NCBI GenBank assembly: GCA_025935515.1
Contig: JAICVC010000015.1
Location: forward strand, 1 to 20,805
Reading direction: 5' to 3'
Length of the DNA stretch: 20,805 nucleotides
Source: Sphingomonas sp.
Lineage (GTDB): Bacteria; Pseudomonadota; Alphaproteobacteria; Sphingomonadales; Sphingomonadaceae
The notes below the pieces were generated by a model. It saw nothing but the letters and a program-made list of their open reading frames with translations, did not search any database and was not told where the DNA came from. How positions within the stretch are numbered: position 1 is the first letter of the stretch; the number at the start of each line of letters is the position of its first letter. Positions 1 through 6,578 of this stretch are shown piece after piece. Both the position numbers and the translations under genes were made by a program.

Positions 1-401
1 AGCGGCGTCTCGCCCATCCGGTTGGTACCGTCGACCTTGGCGCCAATTCCGAGCAGCCATTCGACCGCCGGCTCGAAGCCGACGCGCGCTGCGACGATAA
101 GCGGGGTATCCCCGTCTTTGCCGGCGAGGTTGGGGTCTGCTCCCTTGTTGAGCAGGAAGCCCGTCCACTGCTCGTCGCTGCGGTTGATCGCGATGATCAG
201 GGCGGTGTTGCCGTCATCGTCCTTCGTGTTGATCAGGCCTGCGGGCCGAGTGTCGAGGAGGTTGGTCGCCTTACCGCCATCGCTCTTCTTGACCGCATCG
301 ATGAAATCATAACCGGCCGAGGTCAGGGCCTGACCGACCGCCGGTGCGGAAATTCCGAGCACCGCCACAGCCAAAAAGACAAAACCGAATTGTTTCACCA
401 C
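1..401 (-). CDS. Secreted ankyrin-repeat protein (3' end outside window)
   Basis: The reverse strand reads from a double GTG start (401 or 398) into a signal peptide beginning VKQFGFVFLAVAVLG and ending near APAVGQA, then into ankyrin repeats. Two recognisable units follow: DGNTALIIAINR..LLNKGADPN and DGDTPLIVAAR..WLLGIGAKVDG, with a third beginning at GETPL where the window ends. A GAGGG stretch six bases before the first GTG favours position 401 as the start. Ankyrin repeats bind proteins, and the signal peptide puts this one in the periplasm or outside; the partner cannot be told. It is transcribed divergently from the ycgN-like gene across a 60-bp gap. Only about 133 codons are visible, so total length and any C-terminal domain are unknown. 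Confidence 0.85.
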   Translation of the reverse strand, partial: MVKQFGFVFLAVAVLGISAPAVGQALTSAGYDFIDAVKKSDGGKATNLLDTRPAGLINTKDDDGNTALIIAINRSDEQWTGFLLNKGADPNLAGKDGDTPLIVAARVGFEPAVEWLLGIGAKVDGTNRMGETP

Positions 402-461
402 CTTATACCCTCACCACCCCGCTTGATTGCTTGCGCTTAGCAGAGCAAGGCTCGACTTGTC

Positions 462-899
462 ATGAACAGCACCGGCTCATTCTGGGAAAGGCCGCTCGCA
501 ACGCTCGACCGCGGCGAATGGGAGGCGCTGTGCGACGGTTGCGGCCGGTGCTGCCTGCATAAGCTCGAGGACGAGGAAACGGGGCTACTCTATCCGACCA
601 ATGTCGCTTGCAAATTGCTCGATCGCCGCAACGGGCGCTGCGTCGATTACAAGCATCGCGCGGCTCTGGTCTCGGATTGCGTCAGGCTCAACCCCAGGAA
701 TCTTGACGGGCTGGATTGGCTGCCGGAGACTTGCGCCTATCGCCTTCGCGCGGCCGGCGAGCCGCTTCGCGAATGGCATTATCTGATTTCAGGCAGCCGC
801 GAGACGGTCCACGAAGCCGGGCAGTCGACGCGTGGCTGGACGATCAGCGAGGACGATGCCGGCGATCTCGAATATCATGTGGTCGACCGCGCGCTCTGA
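462..899 (+). CDS. ycgN: YcgN/UPF0260-like cysteine-cluster protein
   Basis: This 145-residue protein carries the CDGCGRCC cluster (Cys24, 27, 30, 31) followed by LHKLEDEETG, plus further cysteines at 50, 60, 73 and 91. This is the signature of the YcgN (UPF0260) branch of the YkgJ CxxCxxCC family. The cysteines presumably bind a metal or iron-sulfur centre, which is inferred from the family; the biological role is not established. The length fits full-length members. There is no signal peptide or membrane segment, so it is probably cytoplasmic. Its last 23 bases overlap the start of the YgjP-like metallopeptidase gene, which implies a shared transcript and probably coupled translation. Confidence 0.88.
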   Translation: MNSTGSFWERPLATLDRGEWEALCDGCGRCCLHKLEDEETGLLYPTNVACKLLDRRNGRCVDYKHRAALVSDCVRLNPRNLDGLDWLPETCAYRLRAAGEPLREWHYLISGSRETVHEAGQSTRGWTISEDDAGDLEYHVVDRAL

Positions 900-1590
900 A
901 GCCGCGCTGCTGGCGGCGTTTCCGGTCCCTATCGAGATCCGCCCGCTGCGTACTGCGCGCCGGCTCCGCCTCCGGTTCGACGAGGCAAGCGGGATCCTGA
1001 AGCTGACGTGCCCGACGCGGACGAGCCGCCGCGCCGCCCTCGCCTGGGCGCTCGATCAGCGCGACTGGATCGATGCGCAACTGGTGCGCGCCCAGCCGGG
1101 CGAACCGTTCGAGGCCGACGCCATGATCCCGATCGAAGGAGAGCTCGTCCGCATCGTCTGGGACGCGGCCGCACGGCGCACGCCGGTCCTCGCCAATGGC
1201 GAGCTGCGCGTCGGCGGCCCCGAGGCGGGCCTTGCACGGCGGATCGAGCTGTTCCTCAAGCACCGCGCGCTCGCGGTGATGTCGCGCGACGTCGCCGAAT
1301 ATGCCGCAGCCGCTGACGTCACGGCGTCATCGGTCGGGGTCGGCGACGCCGGCACACGCTGGGGCAGCTGCTCATCCAGAGGCCGCATCCGCCTGAGCTG
1401 GCGGCTGATCCTCGCTCCGCCGGCGGTGCGCCGCTACGTGGTGGCTCACGAGGTCGCGCACCTGAGGCATCTCGACCATGGCGCCAGCTTCAAGGCGCTC
1501 GAAGCGAGGCTATACGGACCGGGCCTGGCCGAGGCGAAGGCCGCGCTACGCCGCCTGGGGCCGCGGCTGAGGCGCCTCGGCCGGCGCTAG
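877..1590 (+). CDS. YgjP-like (DUF45/SprT-like) zinc metallopeptidase
   Basis: The sequence VAHEVAHLRHLDHG contains the HExxH zinc motif (His191, Glu192, His195 counted from the ATG at 877) and a further histidine at 201, in the HExxHx5H arrangement of YgjP/DUF45 metallopeptidases. The preceding TRWGSCSSRGRIRLSWRLILAP block is the other conserved element of this family. The protein is 237 residues, soluble, without a signal peptide. An upstream in-frame ATG at 832 would add 15 residues inside ycgN; the ATG at 877 aligns better with the usual N-terminus. The substrate is unknown. The gene overlaps ycgN by 23 bp and its 3' end overlaps the convergent penicillin-binding protein gene by 45 bp. 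Confidence 0.88.
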   Translation: MWSTARSEAALLAAFPVPIEIRPLRTARRLRLRFDEASGILKLTCPTRTSRRAALAWALDQRDWIDAQLVRAQPGEPFEADAMIPIEGELVRIVWDAAARRTPVLANGELRVGGPEAGLARRIELFLKHRALAVMSRDVAEYAAAADVTASSVGVGDAGTRWGSCSSRGRIRLSWRLILAPPAVRRYVVAHEVAHLRHLDHGASFKALEARLYGPGLAEAKAALRRLGPRLRRLGRR

Positions 1591-3696
1591 CGGGTCGCGC
1601 TGCGGCTGCGGCTGGCGTGGCGGCTGCGGTCGCGGCTGCGGAGGGGGCGGCTGGCGCTGTTGTTGCTGCGGCTGCGGCTGCTGCGGCGGCGGGAAGGCCT
1701 GGTCGAGCTCCTGCTGGGTGGGATCGCCGGTCCCGTCCGGCCTGATCATCGGCTGCTGCTGCGGGTAACCTTGATCGGGCGGCGGTATTCCAATCGGAAG
1801 CCCGTTCTCGTCGACCATCATCGGCTGCATCGTGTTGGCGTCGAGCGCCTGGTCGCCGAAGATTTCCTCTTCCGGACTGAGTTGCCAGTCGGGGATGGGC
1901 ACCTGGGTCTCGAACTGCTCGACCGGGCGCCTCGCGACCGCAACGCTCATGAAATCGTGGAAGGCTCGCGCCGGCGCCGTTCCGCCCTGCAGCCCGCCGA
2001 CGGTCCGGGCGTCGTCGCGGCCCATCCACACCGCGGTCGTCAACCCGCTCGAAAAGCCGATGAACCAGCCATCCTTGTTGGAGGTGGTGGTGCCGGTCTT
2101 GCCCGCCACCGGGCGGCCGATCTGCGCGGCCCGGCCGGTGCCCGACAGGACCGCCGATTGGAGGAGGTCGGTCATTTCCGCCGCGACCCAGGGCGCGACC
2201 AGCACGCGCTCGTCCTCGCTTTCGTGCTGGTAGAGCATGCGCCCGTCGGCAGTGACCACGCGGCGGATGCCATAGGGGGTGACGGCGACTCCCTTGTTCT
2301 GGACCGAGGCAAAGGCCCGGGCCATGTCGATCACCCGGACGTCGCTGGATCCGAGCACCATCGACGGGTAGGTTGAGATTTCGGTCGTGATCCCGAACCG
2401 ACGCGCCATGTCCGCGATCGTCGTGAATCCGACCTGCGCGCCGATTTTGGCGCTGACCGTGTTGATCGAGCGCGAGAAGGCTTCACGCAGCGTGACCGGC
2501 CCGAGGTTGGTGCGGGTCGAGTTGCGCGGGCTCCAGCCGTCGATCGTCACCGGCTCGTCGACGATCGTGTCGGTCGGCTTCATGCCCGATTCGAGCGCGC
2601 TCAGATAAACGAACAACTTGAATGCCGACCCCGGCTGGCGTTCGGCCTGGGTGGCCCGGTTGTAGATCGAGGAGACGTAGTCCTTGCCGCCGACCATCGC
2701 CCGGACTGCGCCGTCGCGGTCGATCGCCACCAGCGCGCCCTGCGCGCCGTCGGGCGCATTGGCGCGGATCGCCTTGTCCGCCGCCACCTGCATGCCGGGA
2801 TCGAGCGTGGTCCAGACGTCGATCGGATCGGTGGTCTCGTCGATCAGCGAATCGAGCTGGGGCAGCGCCCAATCGGTGAAATAGCGGACGCTGTTCTGGT
2901 TGGTGGTCTCCTGGATCCGGACCTTGGCGGGGTCGACCGCCGCGGCCGTGGCCGAATCGATGAAGCCGTTCTTGACCATCGTCTGGAGGACGACGCTGGA
3001 GCGCGAGCGGGCGGCCTCGACGTCGGCGGTCGGCGAATAGTTGGACGGGGCCTTCACCAGGCCGGCGATGATCGCGGCTTCGCCGAGGCTCAGCCGGTCG
3101 GCACCATGACCGAAGAATTTCCGCGATGCCGCGTCGATACCGTAGGCACCGCCGCCGAAATAGACGCGGTTGAGGTAGAGCTCGAGGATCTGGTCCTTGC
3201 TGAACTTGCGCTCGAGCGCGAGCGCCAGGATCGCTTCCTTGACCTTGCGCCCGAAGCTCCGGTTGTTGGTCAGGAAGATGTTCCGGGCGAGCTGCTGCGT
3301 GATGGTCGAGGTCGCGCTGACGCGCCGGCCTTTCACCACCGCCGAGGCGATCGCCCGACCGATCCCGATGGGGTCGATTCCGAGATGGCCGCGGAACCGG
3401 CGGTCCTCGGTCGAGATCATCGCCGCGCGCATTTCGGCCGGGATGCGGTCGTAGGTCAGCCACTGGCCGAAGCTCGGACCGATCGACACCAGCACCTGGC
3501 CGTTGGCGGCGTGGACGCGGATCATCTGCCCTAGGTCGGACCGCTTGGTGAGGTCGCTGTAGCTTGGCAGATAGGCAGTGGCGACGGCCACGGCGACAAT
3601 CAGCGCGAGCAGTGACAGCAGGGCCGCGTAGGCCACGCCCTTGACGATGCCCATGAAGGTCGAGCGTCCTTTGGAGGTCGGTGCGGAACGGGCCAT
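1546..3696 (-). CDS. mrcA: Class A penicillin-binding protein (PBP1A family)
   Basis: This bifunctional enzyme polymerises lipid II and cross-links peptidoglycan in the periplasm. Counting from the ATG at 3696 (716 aa): one membrane anchor at about 20-42; glycosyltransferase domain with STEDRRFRGHLGID (catalytic Glu97), STITQQLARN and RKVKEAILALALERKFSK; transpeptidase domain with SAFK (Ser357, Lys360), SIN (410-412) and KTGT (533-536). The linker between the domains is short, so there is no large inserted domain of the E. coli PBP1a kind. The last 50 or so residues are almost only Pro, Gln and Arg and are probably disordered. A TTG at 3753 would add 19 residues; I prefer the ATG. The tail coding sequence runs into the convergent metallopeptidase gene. 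Confidence 0.95.
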   Translation of the reverse strand: MARSAPTSKGRSTFMGIVKGVAYAALLSLLALIVAVAVATAYLPSYSDLTKRSDLGQMIRVHAANGQVLVSIGPSFGQWLTYDRIPAEMRAAMISTEDRRFRGHLGIDPIGIGRAIASAVVKGRRVSATSTITQQLARNIFLTNNRSFGRKVKEAILALALERKFSKDQILELYLNRVYFGGGAYGIDAASRKFFGHGADRLSLGEAAIIAGLVKAPSNYSPTADVEAARSRSSVVLQTMVKNGFIDSATAAAVDPAKVRIQETTNQNSVRYFTDWALPQLDSLIDETTDPIDVWTTLDPGMQVAADKAIRANAPDGAQGALVAIDRDGAVRAMVGGKDYVSSIYNRATQAERQPGSAFKLFVYLSALESGMKPTDTIVDEPVTIDGWSPRNSTRTNLGPVTLREAFSRSINTVSAKIGAQVGFTTIADMARRFGITTEISTYPSMVLGSSDVRVIDMARAFASVQNKGVAVTPYGIRRVVTADGRMLYQHESEDERVLVAPWVAAEMTDLLQSAVLSGTGRAAQIGRPVAGKTGTTTSNKDGWFIGFSSGLTTAVWMGRDDARTVGGLQGGTAPARAFHDFMSVAVARRPVEQFETQVPIPDWQLSPEEEIFGDQALDANTMQPMMVDENGLPIGIPPPDQGYPQQQPMIRPDGTGDPTQQELDQAFPPPQQPQPQQQQRQPPPPQPRPQPPRQPQPQRDPLAPAEAPQPRPQAA

Positions 3697-3766
3697 TCTG
3701 GTGATGGTTGGATAGAAAGCTGTTCGAGCCGCGACAATAGCTCGGGCACCCAAGGTTAGCCGGGCC

Positions 3767-3781
3767 TTAACCCTGTTTTAG
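3767..3781. promoter_or_regulatory. Possible CtrA-like box (TTAA-N7-TTAG)
   Basis: TTAACCCTGTTTTAG matches seven of the eight defined bases of the TTAA-N7-TTAA site bound by the alphaproteobacterial cell-cycle regulator CtrA. It lies in the 110-bp gap between the divergent PBP gene and the first DUF4402 gene, 26 bp before the latter's ATG. The match is by eye and binding is untested. Confidence 0.35.
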
Positions 3782-3806
3782 CGCGTCGCATCGTAGGGCA
3801 TGCCGG

Positions 3807-4334
3807 ATGGTTGGCTCGAAACCGCTCTTTCTGGCCCTGGCGATTGTCGCCGCGACTACGATCGCCGGTCCGCCGGCGCGCGGCCAATGCCGCTTGTGCG
3901 ACGAGCCGACCACCCTGCCTCGCGCAGAAGGCCCCAGCGGCGGCGACGTCGAGGTGAGGGTCGAATCCAGCCTGAATTTCGACCGGCTGCTCATTGCCGG
4001 TCCAGGCTCGGGCGCCGCAACGCTTCGTCCGAACGGCTCGAGCGGCGCCGAGGGGTCGGTAAGTCAGCTCGGGCCTCGTGCTACGGTCGGCATGGTCACG
4101 GTCCACGGCGACCCCGATCGCGCGGTCCGGGCCGATCTCCCGCGCCGCATCGAGCTATTCGCGATGAACGGCGCCAAGCTGACGCTGGAGGACGTGACGA
4201 CCGATCTGCCGCCCAATCCGCGGCTGGATGCAGCGGGCAACCTGACTTTTCGTTTCGGCGGGCGGCTAGTCGTCAGCGGCGACGCCGACGGGCCCTATCG
4301 CGGCGACCTGCCGATCACCGTCGAATATCCCTGA
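3807..4334 (+). CDS. Secreted DUF4402 protein 1, candidate fimbrial subunit with CxxC
   Basis: The 175-residue product starts with a signal peptide (MVGSKPLFLALAIVAATTIAG, cleavage probably before or at Gln27) and continues as a beta-rich domain of the DUF4402 type: LNFDRLLIAG near the start of the fold and a C-terminal strand GPYRGDLPITVEYP. The glycine 14 residues from the end and the penultimate tyrosine are the classical chaperone-recognition signature of pilins. It is the most divergent of the three DUF4402 proteins here. It uniquely has Cys28 and Cys31 right after the expected cleavage site. It heads a same-strand run with two more DUF4402 genes, a chaperone and an usher-like gene. Subunit identity is inferred from signature and context. 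Confidence 0.8.
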   Translation: MVGSKPLFLALAIVAATTIAGPPARGQCRLCDEPTTLPRAEGPSGGDVEVRVESSLNFDRLLIAGPGSGAATLRPNGSSGAEGSVSQLGPRATVGMVTVHGDPDRAVRADLPRRIELFAMNGAKLTLEDVTTDLPPNPRLDAAGNLTFRFGGRLVVSGDADGPYRGDLPITVEYP

Positions 4335-4355
4335 GGCGGGCAAGTCCTAAGCGGC

Positions 4356-4363
4356 GGTTAACC
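4356..4363. promoter_or_regulatory. GGTTAACC palindrome in gap before DUF4402 gene 2
   Basis: The 117-bp gap between DUF4402 genes 1 and 2 contains the perfect octamer GGTTAACC, whose TTAACC part resembles a CtrA half-site, and a GGTTAA about 30 bp further on. I see no second half-site at the right spacing and no clear promoter. Confidence 0.2.
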
Positions 4364-4451
4364 ATAAGCTTGAGCGAAGCCGTAAGCGGTTCTGGTTAAT
4401 GCGGCGCATACGATCCGGACCCGCTCGGGGGTCGGAGCAGTGGGAACCGAG

Positions 4452-4955
4452 ATGAAGCGATTCCTCGCGATTGCCGGCGCCACGTTGCTCGGTCTGAGCA
4501 GCACGCCCGCGGCCGCGGTCAGCCCGGCCACTCAAGCCACGGCCAGGGCGCGGATCTTCAAGCCGTTGACCATCGAGTTCCAGCAGGACCTCGACTTCGG
4601 CAATCTCGTCCTGGCCGGTGCCGGCGCCTGGTCGGGCCAGGTGATCAGCATGGATCAGAACGGCGTGCTCACCGGTTGCGGCGGCAATGTCAGCTGCTCG
4701 GGCGCGCCCACTCCCGCGCGATACAAGCTGATCGGCACCAACAATGCGGTCGTCACGATCAGCTGCCCGGGCTTCAACCTGACCGGACCCGGCACGCTCA
4801 CCTTCACCCCCAACGCCCCGGCCACGGTCAATCTCGGCGCGACCGGTTCGACCACCGGCGTGGTCTTCGGCATCGGCGGTTCGATCACGCTCGCCTCCAC
4901 CACCCCCGACGGAATCTACAGCGGGACGTTTCTCGTCACCGCCGACTATCAGTGA
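4452..4955 (+). CDS. Secreted DUF4402 protein 2, candidate fimbrial subunit
   Basis: From the ATG at 4452 the product is 167 residues with a clean signal peptide (MKRFLAIAGATLLGLSSTPAAA, cleavage after AAA or nearby). An in-frame GTG at 4440 would add four residues. The mature protein begins with an alternating strand ATARARIFKPLTIEF, then LDFGNLVLAG typical of DUF4402, and ends GIYSGTFLVTADYQ: glycine at -14 and penultimate tyrosine, as in chaperone-usher pilins. Three cysteines occur, two of them in TGCGGNVSC. It is a clear paralogue of the next gene: KPL, LDFG/LDLG, a VSC/VTC motif, PAQY/PARY and the C-terminal strand align in order. It is probably secreted across the outer membrane by the neighbouring chaperone and usher-like proteins. 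Confidence 0.85.
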   Translation: MKRFLAIAGATLLGLSSTPAAAVSPATQATARARIFKPLTIEFQQDLDFGNLVLAGAGAWSGQVISMDQNGVLTGCGGNVSCSGAPTPARYKLIGTNNAVVTISCPGFNLTGPGTLTFTPNAPATVNLGATGSTTGVVFGIGGSITLASTTPDGIYSGTFLVTADYQ

Positions 4956-4965
4956 GCAAAGAGTA

Positions 4966-4980
4966 CGCCGTTTTGCGGCG
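4966..4980 (+). terminator. Short hairpin after DUF4402 gene 2 (weak)
   Basis: CGCCG-TTTTG-CGGCG forms a perfect 5-bp stem with a 5-base loop just after the stop codon. No T-run follows, so a factor-independent terminator is doubtful; it could instead be a transcript-stabilising or processing hairpin. Confidence 0.25.
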
Positions 4981-5011
4981 CTCGCTCGGTTCGGTGACAA
5001 CTCGTCCCAAC

Positions 5012-5040
5012 ATGGTTGACCGAAATTCAACCATTTCGGT
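5012..5040. repeat. Inverted repeat copy 1 (ATGGTTGA-N7-TCAACCAT) with a second overlapping palindrome
   Basis: Perfect 8-bp arms at 5012-5019 and 5027-5034 enclose the 7-base spacer CCGAAAT. The same 23-bp element recurs at 5645-5667. In this copy the spacer also pairs with the right flank: ACCGAAAT (5019-5026) is the exact inverse of ATTTCGGT (5033-5040). It stands 31 bp before a TTG and 55 bp before the ATG of DUF4402 gene 3. TTGACC inside it could serve as a -35 hexamer. An operator or a conditional RNA structure is likely; the regulator is unknown. Confidence 0.6.
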
Positions 5041-5089
5041 TGTACTCGGCGAACGGGGATCAACGTTGGAGACGAGTGGCGCCTTGGGC

Positions 5090-5599
5090 ATGCGAACAGC
5101 GATCATCGCGGCCATTGTCGCAACGCTCGCTTTTTGCGCAGTCGGCGTGTCCTCGCCGGCGCTCGCGGCCACCGCCAACGCAAGCGTCTCGGCCGCTCCA
5201 ATCAAGCCGCTCGTTCTGACCAAGGTCGGCGACCTCGACCTCGGCACCATCACGCTTGGACCAGGAGTCTGGAGCAATGCGACCGTGGCCATTTCGCAGG
5301 CGGGCGCGCTGACTTGCAACGCCAACGTCACCTGCACGGGGGCCACCCAGCCGGCGCAGTATAATGTTCAGGGTTCGAACCAGCAGCGGGTGCGCATCAG
5401 CGCTCCCAATCTTACGCTGACCAATCAAAGCGATCCTTCACAGACCTTGACCATGATCGTCAGCGCGCCGGCCAGCGTGATGCTGACCAACTCGGGGTTC
5501 CCCGGCGTCAACTTCTCGATTGGCGGATCGGTGTCGCTGAATTCGACGACATCGGGAGGAACCTACGTCGGGACGTTCAACGTCACCGTCGATTATTAA
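5090..5599 (+). CDS. Secreted DUF4402 protein 3, candidate fimbrial subunit
   Basis: The ATG at 5090 opens a canonical signal peptide (MRTAIIAAIVATLAFCAVGV...ALAA) on a 169-residue product. A TTG at 5066 preceded six bases earlier by GGGGA (5055-5059) is an alternative start adding eight residues. The Shine-Dalgarno context is better for the TTG; the signal peptide is better for the ATG. The mature part starts TANASVSAAPIKPLVLTKV, continues LDLGTITLGPG and ends GGTYVGTFNVTVDY, with glycine at -14 and tyrosine as the last residue. It is paralogous to the preceding gene and probably arose by tandem duplication. A duplicated inverted repeat precedes it. Role as pilin-like subunit is inferred. 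Confidence 0.84.
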   Translation: MRTAIIAAIVATLAFCAVGVSSPALAATANASVSAAPIKPLVLTKVGDLDLGTITLGPGVWSNATVAISQAGALTCNANVTCTGATQPAQYNVQGSNQQRVRISAPNLTLTNQSDPSQTLTMIVSAPASVMLTNSGFPGVNFSIGGSVSLNSTTSGGTYVGTFNVTVDY

Positions 5600-5612
5600 G
5601 CCGCGGTGCAGC

Positions 5613-5627
5613 GAAACCCACGGTTTC
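5613..5627 (+). terminator. Hairpin after DUF4402 gene 3 (possible weak terminator)
   Basis: GAAACC-CAC-GGTTTC is a perfect 6-bp stem with a 3-base loop, 13 bases past the stop codon. It is followed by TCTGGGCTTG rather than a T-tract, so it may attenuate or process the message rather than stop it fully. Its position fits a higher level of subunit than of chaperone mRNA. Confidence 0.3.
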
Positions 5628-5644
5628 TCTGGGCTTGAAGGCTT

Positions 5645-5667
5645 ATGGTTGACCGAAAATCAACCAT
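5645..5667. repeat. Inverted repeat copy 2 (ATGGTTGA-N7-TCAACCAT)
   Basis: Perfect 8-bp arms at 5645-5652 and 5660-5667 enclose CCGAAAA. It is identical to copy 1 except for one spacer base, and the similarity continues into the flank (ATTCCGG against ATTTCGG). It stands 56 bp before the chaperone ATG, close to the 55-bp distance of copy 1 from the ATG of DUF4402 gene 3, which suggests a shared control function. Confidence 0.6.
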
Positions 5668-5723
5668 TCCGGACCATAGCGGAAGCGATCGCTCCAGTTC
5701 GGAGCCAAGTGGGGATCGCTGTT

Positions 5724-6551
5724 ATGAACATCTGGACCAGGTCCATCCTCGGCGCGAGCCTTGTTGCCGCGCCGCTGCTCGCGGTGCCGACACCGGCCAG
5801 CGCCGGCGTTGGCGACTTGCTCGTCGCTCCGACGCGCATCGTCCTCGACGGCCGCAAGGGCGCTGAGATCATCCTCAACAATATCGGCGACGAACCGGCG
5901 ACCTATCGCGTGTCGATCGAGTTCCGCCGAATGACCGAGGCCGGCGACCTGGTTGACGTCACGACGCCGACCGACGCGGACCAGAAGGCGGAGGACATGA
6001 TCGTCTATGCACCGCGCAAGGTGACGCTCGCGCCCAATCAGCCGCAGGCGATCCGGATTGCGGCCCGGCCCGGACAGGGCATCGCCGACGGCGAGTATCG
6101 GGTCCACATGCTGTTCCGGGCGATTCCGCCGGCGACTCCCGTCGTCCAGGCCCAGGCGGAGGAAGCAAGGGGCGTCCAATTCAAGCTGACCCCGGTTTAC
6201 GGCGTCACCATCCCCGTGATCGTGCGCCTCGGCAATCTCCAGGCCACGGCCGGAATCGCCGACGTTCGTCTCGAAAAGAAGGATGGTACCGTTGCCGTCG
6301 GGCTCGACCTGACCCGGGCGGGAACGCGTTCGACCTATGGCGAGGTCCGCGTATTGAAGGCCGGCGTCAAGGACCCGATTGCGATCCAGAAGGGTGTGGC
6401 GATCTATACCGAGGTCGGCAAGCGCCACGTCAGCGTTCCCGTCGCCGACGCCTACAAGGCTTCCGCCGCGGGCCCGGTGACGGTCGAATATATCGAGACC
6501 TATGACGACGGCCGGCACCTGATCGCGCAGACCCAGGCGGTTCTGCGCTAG
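5724..6551 (+). CDS. PapD-type periplasmic fimbrial chaperone
   Basis: From the ATG at 5724 (GGGGAT of the Shine-Dalgarno region eight bases upstream) the protein is 275 residues: signal peptide to about residue 27 (TPASA cut), then two immunoglobulin-like domains. Hallmarks of the chaperone family are GDLLVAPTRIVLD (first strand of domain 1), APRKVTLAPNQPQAIRI at 96-112 (donor G1 strand region) and GEYRVHMLFRAIP at 123-135. Such chaperones bind pilin subunits in the periplasm by donor-strand complementation and hand them to the usher. The three upstream DUF4402 proteins are the obvious clients and the usher-like gene starts 27 bp downstream. Family membership is well supported; the specific clients are inferred. 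Confidence 0.88.
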   Translation: MNIWTRSILGASLVAAPLLAVPTPASAGVGDLLVAPTRIVLDGRKGAEIILNNIGDEPATYRVSIEFRRMTEAGDLVDVTTPTDADQKAEDMIVYAPRKVTLAPNQPQAIRIAARPGQGIADGEYRVHMLFRAIPPATPVVQAQAEEARGVQFKLTPVYGVTIPVIVRLGNLQATAGIADVRLEKKDGTVAVGLDLTRAGTRSTYGEVRVLKAGVKDPIAIQKGVAIYTEVGKRHVSVPVADAYKASAAGPVTVEYIETYDDGRHLIAQTQAVLR

Positions 6552-6578
6552 GTCCGTCGGGCACGCGAGGCTATTCCG

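Noticed and set aside
1600..1700. Tandem repeat in the CTG/CGG-rich stretch near the mrcA 3' end
   Set aside because: It is the coding sequence of the Pro/Gln-rich C-terminal tail, not an independent repeat array; units are irregular.
2483..3463. 326-codon frame in another reverse frame inside mrcA
   Set aside because: Composition dominated by Arg, Pro and Asp; mrcA motifs occupy the correct frame throughout.
3697..3753. TTG start of mrcA adding 19 residues
   Set aside because: It places a non-typical segment before the short basic cytoplasmic tail, and an ATG at 3696 is available. Not excluded completely.
4676..5089. In-frame upstream extension of DUF4402 gene 3 through DUF4402 gene 2
   Set aside because: It would fuse an Arg/His-rich out-of-frame translation of gene 2 to a canonical signal peptide. 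The start must be near 5066-5090.
5643..6518. 291-codon open frame antisense to the chaperone
   Set aside because: High-GC shadow frame. The sense strand encodes a protein with a clear signal peptide and chaperone motifs; the antisense product is Asp/Arg/Gly-rich with no recognisable domain.
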